This document shows positions 25,494 to 33,594 of a stretch of 48,679 nucleotides of DNA, piece after piece. Position 1 is the first letter of the stretch, and every line of letters starts with the position of its first letter. A program made the translations under genes and the position numbers. Source of the stretch: Bacillus sp. HF117_J1_D (lineage in GTDB: Bacteria > Bacillota > Bacilli > Bacillales > Bacillaceae_C); NCBI GenBank assembly GCA_009928435.1, contig JAABNQ010000022.1, forward strand, positions 1 through 48,679, in the 5' to 3' direction. The notes beneath the pieces are model-generated. The model did not search any database and had not been told where the DNA came from. It was given only the letters and a program-made list of their open reading frames with translations.

Positions 25494-26663
25494 TCATTTT
25501 AAAGTTCCCGCCTGCTTGACCCTGTACGGGCTGGTCAACGAAATAATACCGCATATCAGTGCAACCACAACAACTCCTGCACCCACATGCGCTATGCTTA
25601 CAACTGAGCTTGTATGCTCCAGTGCGACTCCCCCAATGGCAGATCCCAACGATATGCCAACCTGCAGCGCCGAGTTGTTAATGCTTTGCTGGATATCCGA
25701 AGAAGCAGGATCAATCTGGATGATGTAGTTCTGTTGGGGAGGAGCCAGGCTCCAACTAAGCGCTCCCCAAAGCATCATTGCCACAAGAAATACCGGAAAG
25801 GAAAACGTTGCGTATGGGAGGAAAAATAATACAACGGCAAAAGAGCTGATGACCAATAAAATACTTTTCCGGGAGCCGATCCGGTCGGCCAGTGTTCCTC
25901 CCAGCGCCCCGCCGAATACGGCCGAAAGGCCGAACAGGAAATAACAAGTGCTAATCCAATATTGATTCAAGTTTAATGTAGTTTCCAGAAAAGGTGTGAA
26001 ATAGGCATAAAGTGTATAATGCCCGGCCAGCGTGAACATAGTTGCCAGATGCGCACTGGCTATTTTTATGCTGCCCAGCGATTTGATCTGTACGGATAAG
26101 GGTTCTACCCTTTCACTTGGGATTTTTTCCAGAAACAGATAGATTAATATAAAGGATAAAACGGAAAGCATGGCAATCCCCAAAAATACAGCCCGCCATC
26201 CAAAATGGTCAGCAACCAGAATGCCGATAGGCACTCCCAATACAAGGGATGAGCTGATTCCCATATAGACGAATCCCAAAGCTTTCGCCCTGTGGGCCGG
26301 TTCCACAATCTTTGCTGCTATCGTCAAAGAGAGAACGACAATCAAGGCGGTGCTCATGGCTGTAATGACCCTTGCGATCATCACCAATAAAAAATCGGGA
26401 CTGAAATAAGTCATTAAATTTCCGAGAAAAAAAATAGCCAGTGCCAAAAGGTACAACCGTTTTCGTTCAATTTTGGCCGTCAAAGTTAAAAGGACGGGGC
26501 CAGAAATGGCATAAACAAGCGCAAATACAGTAATCAGCTGCCCCGCAGTGCCGAGAGTTACATTCAGGTCATCAGCAATCTCAGGTAAAATACCGCCCAC
26601 AGTCAATTCAACCAATCCTACTGCTATTGTAGAGGCAGCGAGTATAAAAACTTTCAAATTCAA
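25494..26663 (-). CDS. MFS efflux transporter, PbuE-like (purine base/nucleoside exporter)
   Basis: A 389-residue, 12-segment major facilitator protein of the drug:H+ antiporter-1 (AraJ/PbuE) group. N-terminal AVGLVELTVGGILPEIADDL, the RAKALGFVYMG loop and GGTLADRIGSRKS between the halves are visible. It starts at a TTG behind GGAGAGGGGGAGC. A purine riboswitch of the guanine type lies in its leader, as an adenine riboswitch does before Bacillus subtilis pbuE. The function inferred is export of hypoxanthine, guanine or a related base when it accumulates. It stands apart from its neighbours, with its own promoter. Confidence 0.85.
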   Translation of the reverse strand: MNLKVFILAASTIAVGLVELTVGGILPEIADDLNVTLGTAGQLITVFALVYAISGPVLLTLTAKIERKRLYLLALAIFFLGNLMTYFSPDFLLVMIARVITAMSTALIVVLSLTIAAKIVEPAHRAKALGFVYMGISSSLVLGVPIGILVADHFGWRAVFLGIAMLSVLSFILIYLFLEKIPSERVEPLSVQIKSLGSIKIASAHLATMFTLAGHYTLYAYFTPFLETTLNLNQYWISTCYFLFGLSAVFGGALGGTLADRIGSRKSILLVISSFAVVLFFLPYATFSFPVFLVAMMLWGALSWSLAPPQQNYIIQIDPASSDIQQSINNSALQVGISLGSAIGGVALEHTSSVVSIAHVGAGVVVVALICGIISLTSPYRVKQAGTLK

Positions 26664-26737
26664 AAAAAGCTCCCCCTCTCCTTTTCCCGCTGCAATACAA
26701 AATCTCTATCGGAACCATCTGCCTAAACTTTTAAAAT

Positions 26738-26783
26738 ATAAAAAACCCCTGCCACAAAAATAGGAATTTTGTAGTCAGGAGTT
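26738..26783 (-). terminator. Riboswitch-linked intrinsic terminator
   Basis: On the minus strand CTCCTGACTACAAAA pairs, with one bulge, with TTTTGTGGCAGGGG and is followed by TTTTTT. The 5' arm is the aptamer's P3 3' strand plus J3/1 and P1, so terminator and ligand-bound aptamer exclude each other. This gives an ON switch, as in pbuE. Confidence 0.8.
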
Positions 26784-26834
26784 ATGGTTCCTGGTAGAGA
26801 CCCTCAAACCAGATTATTGAGGTTATACATACTT
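26768..26834 (-). promoter_or_regulatory. Purine riboswitch aptamer, guanine/hypoxanthine type
   Basis: The minus strand reads TATAACCTCAATAATCTGG, then TTTGAGGGTCTCTACC, then AGGAACCATAACTCCTGAC and TACA. This is the three-way-junction purine aptamer: L2 ends in TGG, L3 has ACC, J2/3 is TCTACC. The base that discriminates ligands (position 74, J3/1) is C (GACTAC), as in the guanine-sensing xpt switch, not T as in adenine-sensing pbuE. P1 is short. A promoter candidate (TTGAAA, then TATGATAAAGTAT) lies just upstream near 26850-26895. Confidence 0.88.
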
Positions 26835-26905
26835 TGCGGTTATAAAATTTTTCCGTTTATACTTTATCATATCTGTCCACTTTTTTTCAAGTATGTGTTT
26901 TCCTG

Positions 26906-27315
26906 CTAAGGAACGACCTCAAAATCGATATAAAAATGGCGGTCAAATCCAAAAACTTTTTGTATTTGTTCCATTTTCATAATCGCCATGCTGACAGCAT
27001 CAACATAAGATAACTTCTGGTCAGGAAAATCTTTCAGTAACTGTTCTGCCAGTTCCAGCGTTTCGTGGTCAGCCAAGATTACCTCTATGGTCCTGTTACT
27101 TTGAGAGCTTTCAATTATTTCCAAAAACCGTTTGGCATAGGAAAAACCCTCACGATATCTCAACCAAGTATATGTCTCGGCAATAACAAAGCTGGAAGTA
27201 ACCCGCTTCACTGAAGGATCAATGATTTTAAAGAAATTTCTGGCACGTTCATGAAATTGATCTTTTTCCTCTATTAAGGATCCAAGCCCCAGTATCGATA
27301 AATAATTTATCTTAC
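26906..27315 (-). pseudogene. VapC-type PIN-domain toxin, inactivated
   Basis: The body (to 26906) reads KRVTSSFVIAETYTWLRYRE, then LADHETLELAEQLL and LSYVDAVSMAIMK, the second half of a PIN-domain RNase with the acidic VDA motif. The first strand, DKLFIDTGAWIL with the first catalytic Asp, is present but in another frame, so there is a frameshift near 27275. The ATG that overlaps the antitoxin end is followed at codon 3 by TAA. Two lesions therefore make a full toxin impossible. It directly follows an intact RHH antitoxin gene. Confidence 0.75.
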
Positions 27316-27573
27316 TTCATGGGTGTCCTCGTTATTTAAATAAATATCTTGATCATGGGCTGTAGAGCCGTTATCAATTCCGTCTTTTACCATACCAATT
27401 AGTTCTAAAATTGGATCAGCCAATTCCTTGTTGTTTTCCGTCAGATAATGATTTATAGCATCCCTGATAATTTGTGCTTCTGTCTTGTTTTGCCGGGCGG
27501 ATAATAATTTGATTTGTTCGTTCTGGTCAGGCTCTAAATAGATTTGTTTTCTAATCTTTATTTCGCCTTTCAT
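27307..27573 (-). CDS. CopG/RHH-type antitoxin (VapB-like)
   Basis: An 88-residue ribbon-helix-helix protein. MKGEIKIRKQIYLEPDQNEQ gives the DNA-binding strand, and KTEAQIIRDAINHYL gives the two helices. An acidic C-terminal tail would normally wrap the toxin. I chose the ATG at 27573, preceded by AGGTGG; a longer frame to 27624 has no ribosome site. It overlaps the beginning of the inactivated PIN toxin gene, the usual antitoxin-toxin order. With the toxin dead, it may persist as an orphan autoregulator or cross-neutralise a related toxin. Confidence 0.8.
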   Translation of the reverse strand: MKGEIKIRKQIYLEPDQNEQIKLLSARQNKTEAQIIRDAINHYLTENNKELADPILELIGMVKDGIDNGSTAHDQDIYLNNEDTHEVR

Positions 27574-27659
27574 TTCAACCACCTCATATACATTATGTAA
27601 CAACAAGGTGATGTATACAAACAACCATACACTTGCTTTTTCGCTTTTCGCCCCGCTGT

Positions 27660-27704
27660 TTAAGTAAAAACGATCGTCTTACTCCTATGGACGATTTGAT
27701 TCCC
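27660..27704 (-). pseudogene. Duplicated 3' tail of purU
   Basis: Reading the minus strand, 14 codons give NQIVHRSKTIVFT and a TAA. The intact purU ends NKVIVHGNKTIIFT and TAA at 28673, and the DNA is similar across the same span. It lies just downstream of the polysaccharide deacetylase gene, so a second purU copy or a tandem duplication once existed here. Confidence 0.55.
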
Positions 27705-27739
27705 ATCGTAAAAAGGAGGTTTCCCGTTGTGGCAAGATG

Positions 27740-28516
27740 TTATGGATTGACCATATTCTTAAAGGCAGTTAGTGATGTGCTGTAATTTACACGTATACGC
27801 TTCAGTTCATACGGGGAATCGGTCGTATTCGCAATGCCTGGTGTGGTCGTAACAGCGTATTGATAGTATTTTCTTGTTTCCTCAATCACTTTATCATTAT
27901 AATCTCCATACGGATAAGCAAGCGTTGAAACGTTTCGTCCTGTTATTTTTTCCAATTTTATTTTTATATCCCGTAATTCTTTTGTGTAATTTACGGTCTC
28001 GGTTAGTCTTGGATGCGTCTCCGTATGGGATTGGACGCTTATGATTCCGGAATCACTGATTTCTTTTAATTCATTAACAGAAAGCCCTGATTGGCTGTTT
28101 ATTTTTTTGCCGATCATAAAAATGGTGGCCCTCGGTTTGAAGGAAGCATCACTGATTTTCTTTAAGATGTGATAAGCATTCATGTTATTTTTATAGCCAT
28201 CATCCAGTGTAATAATGATCGGCTTTTTGATATTTCCAATATGCGGCAGGTCTTCGAATGTAATCAGTGTAAATCCGGCGGATTTTAAATAAAGCAGCTG
28301 TTTCTCAAAATTTTCCGGTGTGACATACAATTCTTTCATGCCATTTCCTTTGTATTCATCGATCGCATGGTACATCAATATGGGAACACGATATCCATCT
28401 TTTGATGATGATGCCCCTGTCTCAACAGCTGATGCGATCTTTAACTGAACCATCCCTGTTAAAAACAAAATGATGAATGCACATACACTTTTCCTAAGTA
28501 ATGAATGCTTTAACAA
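27740..28516 (-). CDS. Polysaccharide deacetylase (NodB homology), secreted
   Basis: A 258-residue protein with an N-terminal signal or anchor helix (VCAFIILFLTGMVQLKIASA). The NodB domain follows: PILMYHAIDEY, the metal motif TLDDGYKNN with the catalytic Asp pair, SHTETHPRL with the HxxxH ligands, and LAYPYGDYN. It would remove acetyl groups from a cell-wall or exopolysaccharide outside the membrane. I prefer the TTG at 28516, 8 bases after GGGAGG; a start at 28537 overlaps that site. It looks unrelated to the purine genes around it. Confidence 0.87.
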   Translation of the reverse strand: MLKHSLLRKSVCAFIILFLTGMVQLKIASAVETGASSSKDGYRVPILMYHAIDEYKGNGMKELYVTPENFEKQLLYLKSAGFTLITFEDLPHIGNIKKPIIITLDDGYKNNMNAYHILKKISDASFKPRATIFMIGKKINSQSGLSVNELKEISDSGIISVQSHTETHPRLTETVNYTKELRDIKIKLEKITGRNVSTLAYPYGDYNDKVIEETRKYYQYAVTTTPGIANTTDSPYELKRIRVNYSTSLTAFKNMVNP

Positions 28517-28672
28517 TTTGATAGCCTCCCAAATCATCCTGTTCTTCCGTCAGGCCTATTGTGCCCTTAATGATTTTGGCTATCACGTCTTTGTTTATGT
28601 TTTTTCCTATTTGAATTTTTGCATAGGATGATGATCCAATCGGCAAATGTGTTTTCGTGAGCTGCAGGCAGT

Positions 28673-29542
28673 TTAAGTAAAAATTATCGTCTTATTCCCA
28701 TGCACAATCACTTTATTTTCCACATGCCAGGCGACAGCATGGGCAAGGACCTGTTTTTCGACATGGCGGCCGGCAACTTTTAAATCTTCTGCTGTATAGC
28801 GGTGGGTAACCCGGATTACGTCCTGCTCGATGATCGGGCCCTCATCAAGATCATTTGTCACATAATGGGCGGTGGCGCCGATCAGTTTCACCCCGCGGTT
28901 AAATGCCCTTACATAAGGGTTCGCCCCTACAAATGCCGGCAAAAACGAATGGTGGATATTAATGATTCGATTCGGGAACTTGGAGATAAATTCAGGAGAT
29001 AGAATTTGCATATACCGCGCAAGGACAATGAAATCCACTTTTCCTTCCAGGAGTTCCAATGTCCGCTGTTCAGCCTCATCCTTTGTTTCCGGGCTTACCG
29101 GAATATGATAGTAAGGAATTCCTTCCCTTTCAACAATTTCCCTCAAATCATCGTGGTTGCTGATGACCATTGGTATGTCCGCGTCAATTTCACCTGACTT
29201 CACTCTCCAAATCAATTCCATCAGACAGGATTCCTGCTTGGTCACAAAAATGGCCATACGCTTTCTATCTCTTTTATTGTTTAACTGCCATTTCATCTTG
29301 TACTCTTCAGCGAGAGTTTGCATGTCTTCATGCAGTTTGTCATAAGAGGCATCGAAATCGTTCAATTCAAATTCGATCCGCATAAAGACCATTCCTGCTT
29401 TCGGGTCTGTTGTATGCTGGTCAAATTGGACGATATTCGCCTGGTGCTCCAGCAAAAAATTGGACACTGTCGAAATAATCCCCGGTTTTTCCGGGCAGGA
29501 AATCAATAAGGTCGCCCTGTTTTTATTTTGTTCTGACTGCAT
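28673..29542 (-). CDS. purU: Formyltetrahydrofolate deformylase PurU
   Basis: A 289-residue enzyme that hydrolyses 10-formyl-THF to formate and THF. An N-terminal ACT domain (LISCPEKPGIISTVSNFLLE) is followed by a formyltransferase fold with MVISNHDDL, YMQILSPEF, the active-site IINIHHSFLPAFVGANPY and VTNDLDEGPIIEQD. It starts at an ATG after ACGGAGG. In this neighbourhood it fits disposal of one-carbon units and regeneration of THF for GlyA, since degradation of purines to glycine releases C1 at the formyl level. That link is inference; the enzyme identity is secure. Confidence 0.93.
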   Translation of the reverse strand: MQSEQNKNRATLLISCPEKPGIISTVSNFLLEHQANIVQFDQHTTDPKAGMVFMRIEFELNDFDASYDKLHEDMQTLAEEYKMKWQLNNKRDRKRMAIFVTKQESCLMELIWRVKSGEIDADIPMVISNHDDLREIVEREGIPYYHIPVSPETKDEAEQRTLELLEGKVDFIVLARYMQILSPEFISKFPNRIINIHHSFLPAFVGANPYVRAFNRGVKLIGATAHYVTNDLDEGPIIEQDVIRVTHRYTAEDLKVAGRHVEKQVLAHAVAWHVENKVIVHGNKTIIFT

Positions 29543-29623
29543 AGCTATTCCTCCGTTTGTTTTTAACTGAGTAACTGAGTATAAGATTTTTTAGCTTTAA
29601 AATTTTGAACAAAGCCATTTGTT

Positions 29624-29771
29624 GTCTAGCTCCAGCGCCTATCGACTAGCAGACTTCGCACCTCCTCCTACGATAAGTCAACATCGGCTCGTTCCTCGCC
29701 GTTTTTCCTTTATCTCGTCGGAGGCACTCCAGTCTGTACGTCGATGGGCAAGGCGCTTGCGCTTTTCTTAT
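29624..29771 (+). repeat. Bacillus-type intergenic inverted-repeat element, copy 1
   Basis: It starts GTCTAGCTCCAGCGCC and ends GGCGCTTGCGCTTTTCTTA, the ends typical of a repeat family common between Bacillaceae genes. The interior is variable and can fold on itself. The second copy at 30401-30526 lies in opposite orientation. Confidence 0.7.
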
Positions 29772-29785
29772 TAAATCCGGCCCGA

Positions 29786-29980
29786 CTATGCATGGACCTT
29801 CATGCCGGCAGTCGCTAAAGCAGCCTCACCAAGGTTTTGGACAAAGTCGGATCCGGAAGTATAGTCTCGGCAATATCATTGCTGTTAAATCCCGCCCACA
29901 ATGATAATCGATTTCGGCAGATCTGTCATTTGCAAAGCTTCAGATGACGTGATACATAGTTTCCATCCGGTGCAAGATCA
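29786..29980 (-). pseudogene. Relic of dihydrolipoamide dehydrogenase
   Basis: Two fragments on the minus strand belong to the same family. One reads ITSSEALQMTDLPKSIIIVG (the entry to the NAD-binding domain) and stops at 29885. The next reads DIAETILPDPTLSKTL and, in a shifted frame, GEAALATAGMKVHA with a stop at 29786, which is the C-terminal dimer domain where intact enzymes have HPHPTLSEAL. About 250 residues between them are deleted, and the 3' end abuts the repeat element. Confidence 0.7.
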
Positions 29981-30011
29981 CGTCCCATCATTCCCTCTTA
30001 TCTAATCTTTG

Positions 30012-30317
30012 TTATTCGATCTCAATCATACAGGCACCTGAGGAAAAACTTCCTCCAACGATAAAACCATTTTCCTCCGTGTAATCTATTTGCGTCTCCT
30101 CGTCCAGTTTGCGCAGGGTAAACCGGTCCATTCCGATTCGAATGCCTTTATACTCAATCACATGGTCATGTTTCCTCGGTTCATCCACAATGAACTTGAA
30201 AGACACCGACATCCCGCAGCCACCGGCAATTTCCGCATCAATCCGGGGGATTTGCCCTTCTTTTACGTCAAAATGCTCCAGCTTTTTCAAAGCTGCCTCC
30301 GTCAACGTAATATGCAC
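30012..30317 (-). CDS. HesB/IscA-like iron-sulfur biosynthesis family protein
   Basis: A 101-residue HesB-fold protein (TLTEAALKKLEHF, GGCGMSVSFKF, GFIVGGSFSSGACMIEIE). It resembles the YneR/YqkB-like small Bacillus members. Only isolated cysteines are present, rather than the CxxxC plus CGC set of A-type carriers, so cluster transfer is uncertain. It starts at a GTG with AGGAGGG upstream. It is downstream of the second glycine riboswitch on the same strand. L-serine dehydratase encoded nearby needs a 4Fe-4S cluster, a possible but unproven connection. Confidence 0.75.
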   Translation of the reverse strand: MHITLTEAALKKLEHFDVKEGQIPRIDAEIAGGCGMSVSFKFIVDEPRKHDHVIEYKGIRIGMDRFTLRKLDEETQIDYTEENGFIVGGSFSSGACMIEIE

Positions 30318-30400
30318 TTTGATCCCTCCTCTTGGCTATTGTGTAAAACGAGATGACCGTACGAACGCAGTTTTCCGGGAAAACTTTCCAAAGATCGGTC

Positions 30401-30526
30401 ATTAAGAAAAGCGCAAGGCGCCCGTCTATCGGCGACAAGCATAAGACGAGCGCTGAAGAAGGCGTAGTTTGCCTTCAGCAGCGATTGGCTTATGACCTCG
30501 AGCCGATGGCGCCTGAAGCTGGACAC
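30401..30526 (-). repeat. Bacillus-type intergenic inverted-repeat element, copy 2
   Basis: Read on the minus strand it starts GTCCAGCTTCAGGCGCC and ends GGCGCCTTGCGCTTTTCTTA, matching the ends of the copy at 29624. The inside has its own hairpin (GCTGAAGGCAAACTACGCC region). Together the two copies bracket the HesB-like gene and the dehydrogenase relic. Confidence 0.7.
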
Positions 30527-30584
30527 TACGTTAATCTTGTTTGAAGAGAAAATCCGGTAAAATTTTATGCTTTTTTAGCTTTCG

Positions 30585-30628
30585 AAAAAAGGACAGAAAA
30601 GGGCGGTTGTTCCCTTCTCTGTCCTTTT
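30585..30628 (-). terminator. Terminator of the downstream glycine riboswitch
   Basis: On the minus strand AAAGGACAGAGAAGGG pairs with CCCTTTTCTGTCCTTT and continues into TTTTTT. Its 5' arm overlaps the end of the second aptamer, so it is the riboswitch expression platform. Confidence 0.85.
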
Positions 30629-30800
30629 ACCTGAGAGTTTAACCCCGATATTTTCCGGAGTTTTCTCCTTTGGCGGCGTCTTTCAGATCGCGCTCTCCAG
30701 AGTTGCGTCCGACTGTGGTTCTTCTGCCTGAGAGATTTGTTCCAAGAGGAATTTTTGGATCTTGCTCCTTCGGCGGCTTAGTTAAAAGCGCTCTCCCACA
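30622..30800 (-). promoter_or_regulatory. Tandem glycine riboswitch downstream of sdaAA
   Basis: Two glycine aptamers in series on the minus strand. The first reads GGGAGAGCGC, CCGCCGAAGGAGCAAG and AATCTCTCAGGCAGAAG. The second reads CTGGAGAGCGC, CCGCCAAAGGAGAAAA and AAACTCTCAGGTAAAAGGAC. The element begins about 34 bases after the sdaAA stop with no promoter room, so it acts within the glyA-sdaAB-sdaAA transcript. The genes beyond are HesB-like, the dehydrogenase relic and purU. Confidence 0.9.
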
Positions 30801-30833
30801 ATCTTCACCCGCTATTTTTTTCCGTGAAGCCGC

Positions 30834-31727
30834 TCAGGCCCTCTTCAAACATGGTTTACCCAAAATTTTCTCCTTCATTTCTTCCCCGGTCGGCGTTGCC
30901 GCCAGTCCCCCCAGGGCGGTCTCTTTCAACGTACGGGGCATGCTTTTTCCGATATCGTACATCGCCCCAATGACTTCATCGAAGGGAATACGGCTCTCCA
31001 ATCCGGCAAGGGCCATATCAGCGGAAGCAAATGCAATCGATGAACCGATCACATTCCGCTTGATGCAAGGCACTTCCACAAGCCCTGCCACCGGATCGCA
31101 CACCAGCCCGAGAAGCGACTTGAGCGCCATCGCCCCTGCATTTGCCGCTTGTTCCGGGGTTCCCCCTCTCATTTCCACAATGGCGGCTGATGCCATGGCT
31201 GTAGCGGATCCGACCTCAGCCTGGCATCCACCGGCAGCTCCGGAAATGAACGCACGGTTGGCAATCACATAGCCGATAGCGCTGGCCGTAAACAGTCCCA
31301 TTACAAGCCGGTCAAACGGAATATCGGTATTTTCCTTCAAGGCAAAGATACAGCCTGGCAGGACTCCGGCCGAACCCGCTGTAGGCGTAGCGACAATGAC
31401 GCCCATCCGTGCATTCGTTTCAGAGGTGGCAAATGCATACTTCATTGCATCGACCATCAGGCTTCCGGTCATGTAATTCCCTTTTTCTTTATACTTTTGC
31501 ATCAAGTAAGCATCGCCGCCTGAAATGCCGCTCGGAGCAGGCGATGGATCTGCAATCCCGGATTCAACAGCTTCTTTCATTTTGAGGAGGCGTTCTTTCA
31601 TCATGCCGAAAATCTCATCACTGCTTTTTCCTGTCTTTTGTCTTTCAGTCTCTATCATCAGCTCGGCAATCGTCATTTCTTTTTCTTGGCAAAGCCGAAG
31701 CAATTCTTCAATAGTGTGAAAATCCAT
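30834..31727 (-). CDS. sdaAA: L-serine dehydratase, alpha subunit
   Basis: The catalytic, 4Fe-4S-containing subunit of the two-subunit bacterial L-serine dehydratase, which converts L-serine to pyruvate and ammonia. About 297 residues, normal length. Visible motifs are PTAGSAGVLPGC, FISGAAGGCQAEVGSA, LVCDPVAGLVEVPCIKRN and the ATPTGEEMKEK tail; the conserved cysteines are in place. I prefer the ATG at 31727, but one at 31736 overlapping the end of sdaAB is possible. It follows glyA and sdaAB, so glycine can flow to serine and then to pyruvate. Confidence 0.93.
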   Translation of the reverse strand: MDFHTIEELLRLCQEKEMTIAELMIETERQKTGKSSDEIFGMMKERLLKMKEAVESGIADPSPAPSGISGGDAYLMQKYKEKGNYMTGSLMVDAMKYAFATSETNARMGVIVATPTAGSAGVLPGCIFALKENTDIPFDRLVMGLFTASAIGYVIANRAFISGAAGGCQAEVGSATAMASAAIVEMRGGTPEQAANAGAMALKSLLGLVCDPVAGLVEVPCIKRNVIGSSIAFASADMALAGLESRIPFDEVIGAMYDIGKSMPRTLKETALGGLAATPTGEEMKEKILGKPCLKRA

Positions 31728-31732
31728 CCCTA

Positions 31733-32227
31733 TCATCTCCGATCCTGAAGATACCTCTGTCTTATGGAGTCAATATCAATCTTGGAATTTAATAATATAT
31801 CCGCCGGCTGTCCATTAATCAGGAAAATTTTCGAGACCCCTCCGCCAAGGGAAACGCCTCCAATTTCGATTGATTTGATCGTACTTTTCATGTTTATTAA
31901 AAGCGTATTGGGATGTTCATAGTATGGACAGCTCTCTTCCAACTGGAAGGAAACATTCATTTTTTCCTGCTGCGCGAGTTCAAAAGCATGCCTGATTCCG
32001 GGATTATCTGTTCCAAGCCCCAGCAAGCCGCCTAGGATAGCCTTATCCGTTCCGTGGCCCTGATATGTTTCTGCAAAAGAATCGAAAAAAGTAATCTTTA
32101 CAGACTCCGGGACTCCGCCAAAGAGATCGTGCCCAAACTTTCCGATCGATACAACCCCCGCTGTATGGGAGCTGGACGGTCCGACCATAATGGGTCCGAT
32201 AATATCGAAGCAACTGTTAAAAACCAT
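31733..32227 (-). CDS. sdaAB: L-serine dehydratase, beta subunit
   Basis: A 164-residue beta subunit with the signature DIIGPIMVGPSSSHTAG at the N-terminus and YQGHGTDKAILGGLLGLG. It pairs with the alpha subunit encoded next, with which it overlaps or abuts. The stand-alone form without a C-terminal ACT domain is shortened compared with the 220-residue Bacillus subtilis form. It has a GGAGG ribosome site and lies 17 bases after glyA. Confidence 0.92.
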   Translation of the reverse strand: MVFNSCFDIIGPIMVGPSSSHTAGVVSIGKFGHDLFGGVPESVKITFFDSFAETYQGHGTDKAILGGLLGLGTDNPGIRHAFELAQQEKMNVSFQLEESCPYYEHPNTLLINMKSTIKSIEIGGVSLGGGVSKIFLINGQPADILLNSKIDIDSIRQRYLQDRR

Positions 32228-32244
32228 CTAAAACGCCTCCATAT

Positions 32245-33495
32245 CTATCTGACCAACATTTTTTGGTAAAGAGGACGCGAATCACATAACTGCCTGATGC
32301 TTTCCTGCACTTTCCCTCTGACCGCGGGATCACCTTTGCTTTTTAAAATGTCGGCCATATTGGCAGCAATGACGTCCATGTCGCTTTCTTTCATTCCACG
32401 GGAAGTAAGGGCAGCTGTTCCAATGCGGATGCCGCTTGTGACAAACGGGCTTTCCAGGTCATACGGGATTGTATTTTTATTGACGGTCATGCCTGCTTCT
32501 TCCAATAACTGCTCTGCTTCCTTTCCAGTCAGCCCCCATGGCCTGACATCCACCAAAACCAGGTGGTTATCCGTTCCGCCGGAAACGATGGCGGCCCCCG
32601 CTTTTTTCAAAGATTCCGCAAGTTGGGATGCATTGCTCACCACTTGGGATGCATAGGTTGTAAAACTCGGATCAAGAGCCTCCTTGAATGCCACAGCCTT
32701 CGCCGCAATCACATGCATGAGCGGCCCTCCTTGAATGCCGGGGAAGATGGCTTTATTGACTCCTTTGGCAATTTCTTCGTTATTGGTTAAAATAATGCCT
32801 CCCCGCGGCCCACGCAGCGTTTTATGGGTCGTACTTGTCACAACATCCGCATAAGGGACAGGAGAAGGGTGGAGCCCCGCAGCGACAAGGCCTGCGATAT
32901 GTGCCATATCAACTAGAAAATAGGCACCGATTTTATCTGCAATTTCTCTGAATCTGGCAAAGTTGATGATTCTCGGATAAGCGCTTGCCCCGGCAATGAT
33001 CAGCTTTGGACGCTCCTGCAGGGCGATTTTTTCCACTTCATCATAATCGATCAAATGTGTATCTTCTCTCACCCCATAGGAAACCACTTCAAACCATTTC
33101 CCCGACATGTTGACCGGGCTGCCATGTGTCAAATGGCCGCCGTGAGATAAATTCATGCCCATGATCTTATCGCCAGGTTTAAGCAATGAGAAAAAGACAG
33201 CCGTATTTGCCTGGGCTCCTGAGTGAGGCTGAACGTTCGCATATTCGGCACCGAACAGCGCTTTCAAACGATCAATGGCCAAGTTTTCCACAACATCCAC
33301 ATGCTCGCATCCGCCATAATAGCGTCTTCCGGGATATCCTTCGGCATATTTGTTCGTTAAAACAGAGCCCATGGCCTCCATCACATCTTCACTGACAAAG
33401 TTTTCAGAAGCGATCAGCTCAAGTGACTGATCCTGCCTTTTCCGTTCTTCCTCAATAGCTTGAAAAATCTCAATGTCCGCGTTTGCCAAACTCAT
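32245..33495 (-). CDS. glyA: Serine hydroxymethyltransferase
   Basis: A PLP enzyme of 416 residues that interconverts glycine plus 5,10-methylene-THF with serine plus THF. It has [27 protein letters not shown], and the Schiff-base region [16 protein letters not shown]. The operon order glyA-sdaAB-sdaAA and the glycine riboswitch in the leader indicate a catabolic direction: glycine to serine to pyruvate. This may be a second, dedicated glyA, because the housekeeping Bacillus copy is normally not glycine-riboswitch controlled; that would have to be seen in the rest of the genome. Confidence 0.95.
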   Translation of the reverse strand: MSLANADIEIFQAIEEERKRQDQSLELIASENFVSEDVMEAMGSVLTNKYAEGYPGRRYYGGCEHVDVVENLAIDRLKALFGAEYANVQPHSGAQANTAVFFSLLKPGDKIMGMNLSHGGHLTHGSPVNMSGKWFEVVSYGVREDTHLIDYDEVEKIALQERPKLIIAGASAYPRIINFARFREIADKIGAYFLVDMAHIAGLVAAGLHPSPVPYADVVTSTTHKTLRGPRGGIILTNNEEIAKGVNKAIFPGIQGGPLMHVIAAKAVAFKEALDPSFTTYASQVVSNASQLAESLKKAGAAIVSGGTDNHLVLVDVRPWGLTGKEAEQLLEEAGMTVNKNTIPYDLESPFVTSGIRIGTAALTSRGMKESDMDVIAANMADILKSKGDPAVRGKVQESIRQLCDSRPLYQKMLVR

Positions 33496-33546
33496 TGATT
33501 TTTCCTCCTTTTTTTCCTATCCAGCCCCCTGTCTTTAAAAAACAGC

Positions 33547-33594
33547 AAAAAAGGACAGGGGAAGAATAGATATTCATCTACCTTCCTCTGTCCT
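33547..33594 (-). terminator. Terminator of the glyA glycine riboswitch
   Basis: On the minus strand ACAGGACAGAGGAAGG pairs with CTTCCCCTGTCCT, followed by TTTTTT. The 5' arm overlaps the last aptamer stem, so glycine binding should prevent termination and turn on glyA-sdaAB-sdaAA. Confidence 0.85.

Noticed and set aside
26738-26834. Adenine riboswitch
   Set aside because: The structure copies pbuE, but the J3/1 discriminating base is C, not T, which indicates guanine or hypoxanthine.
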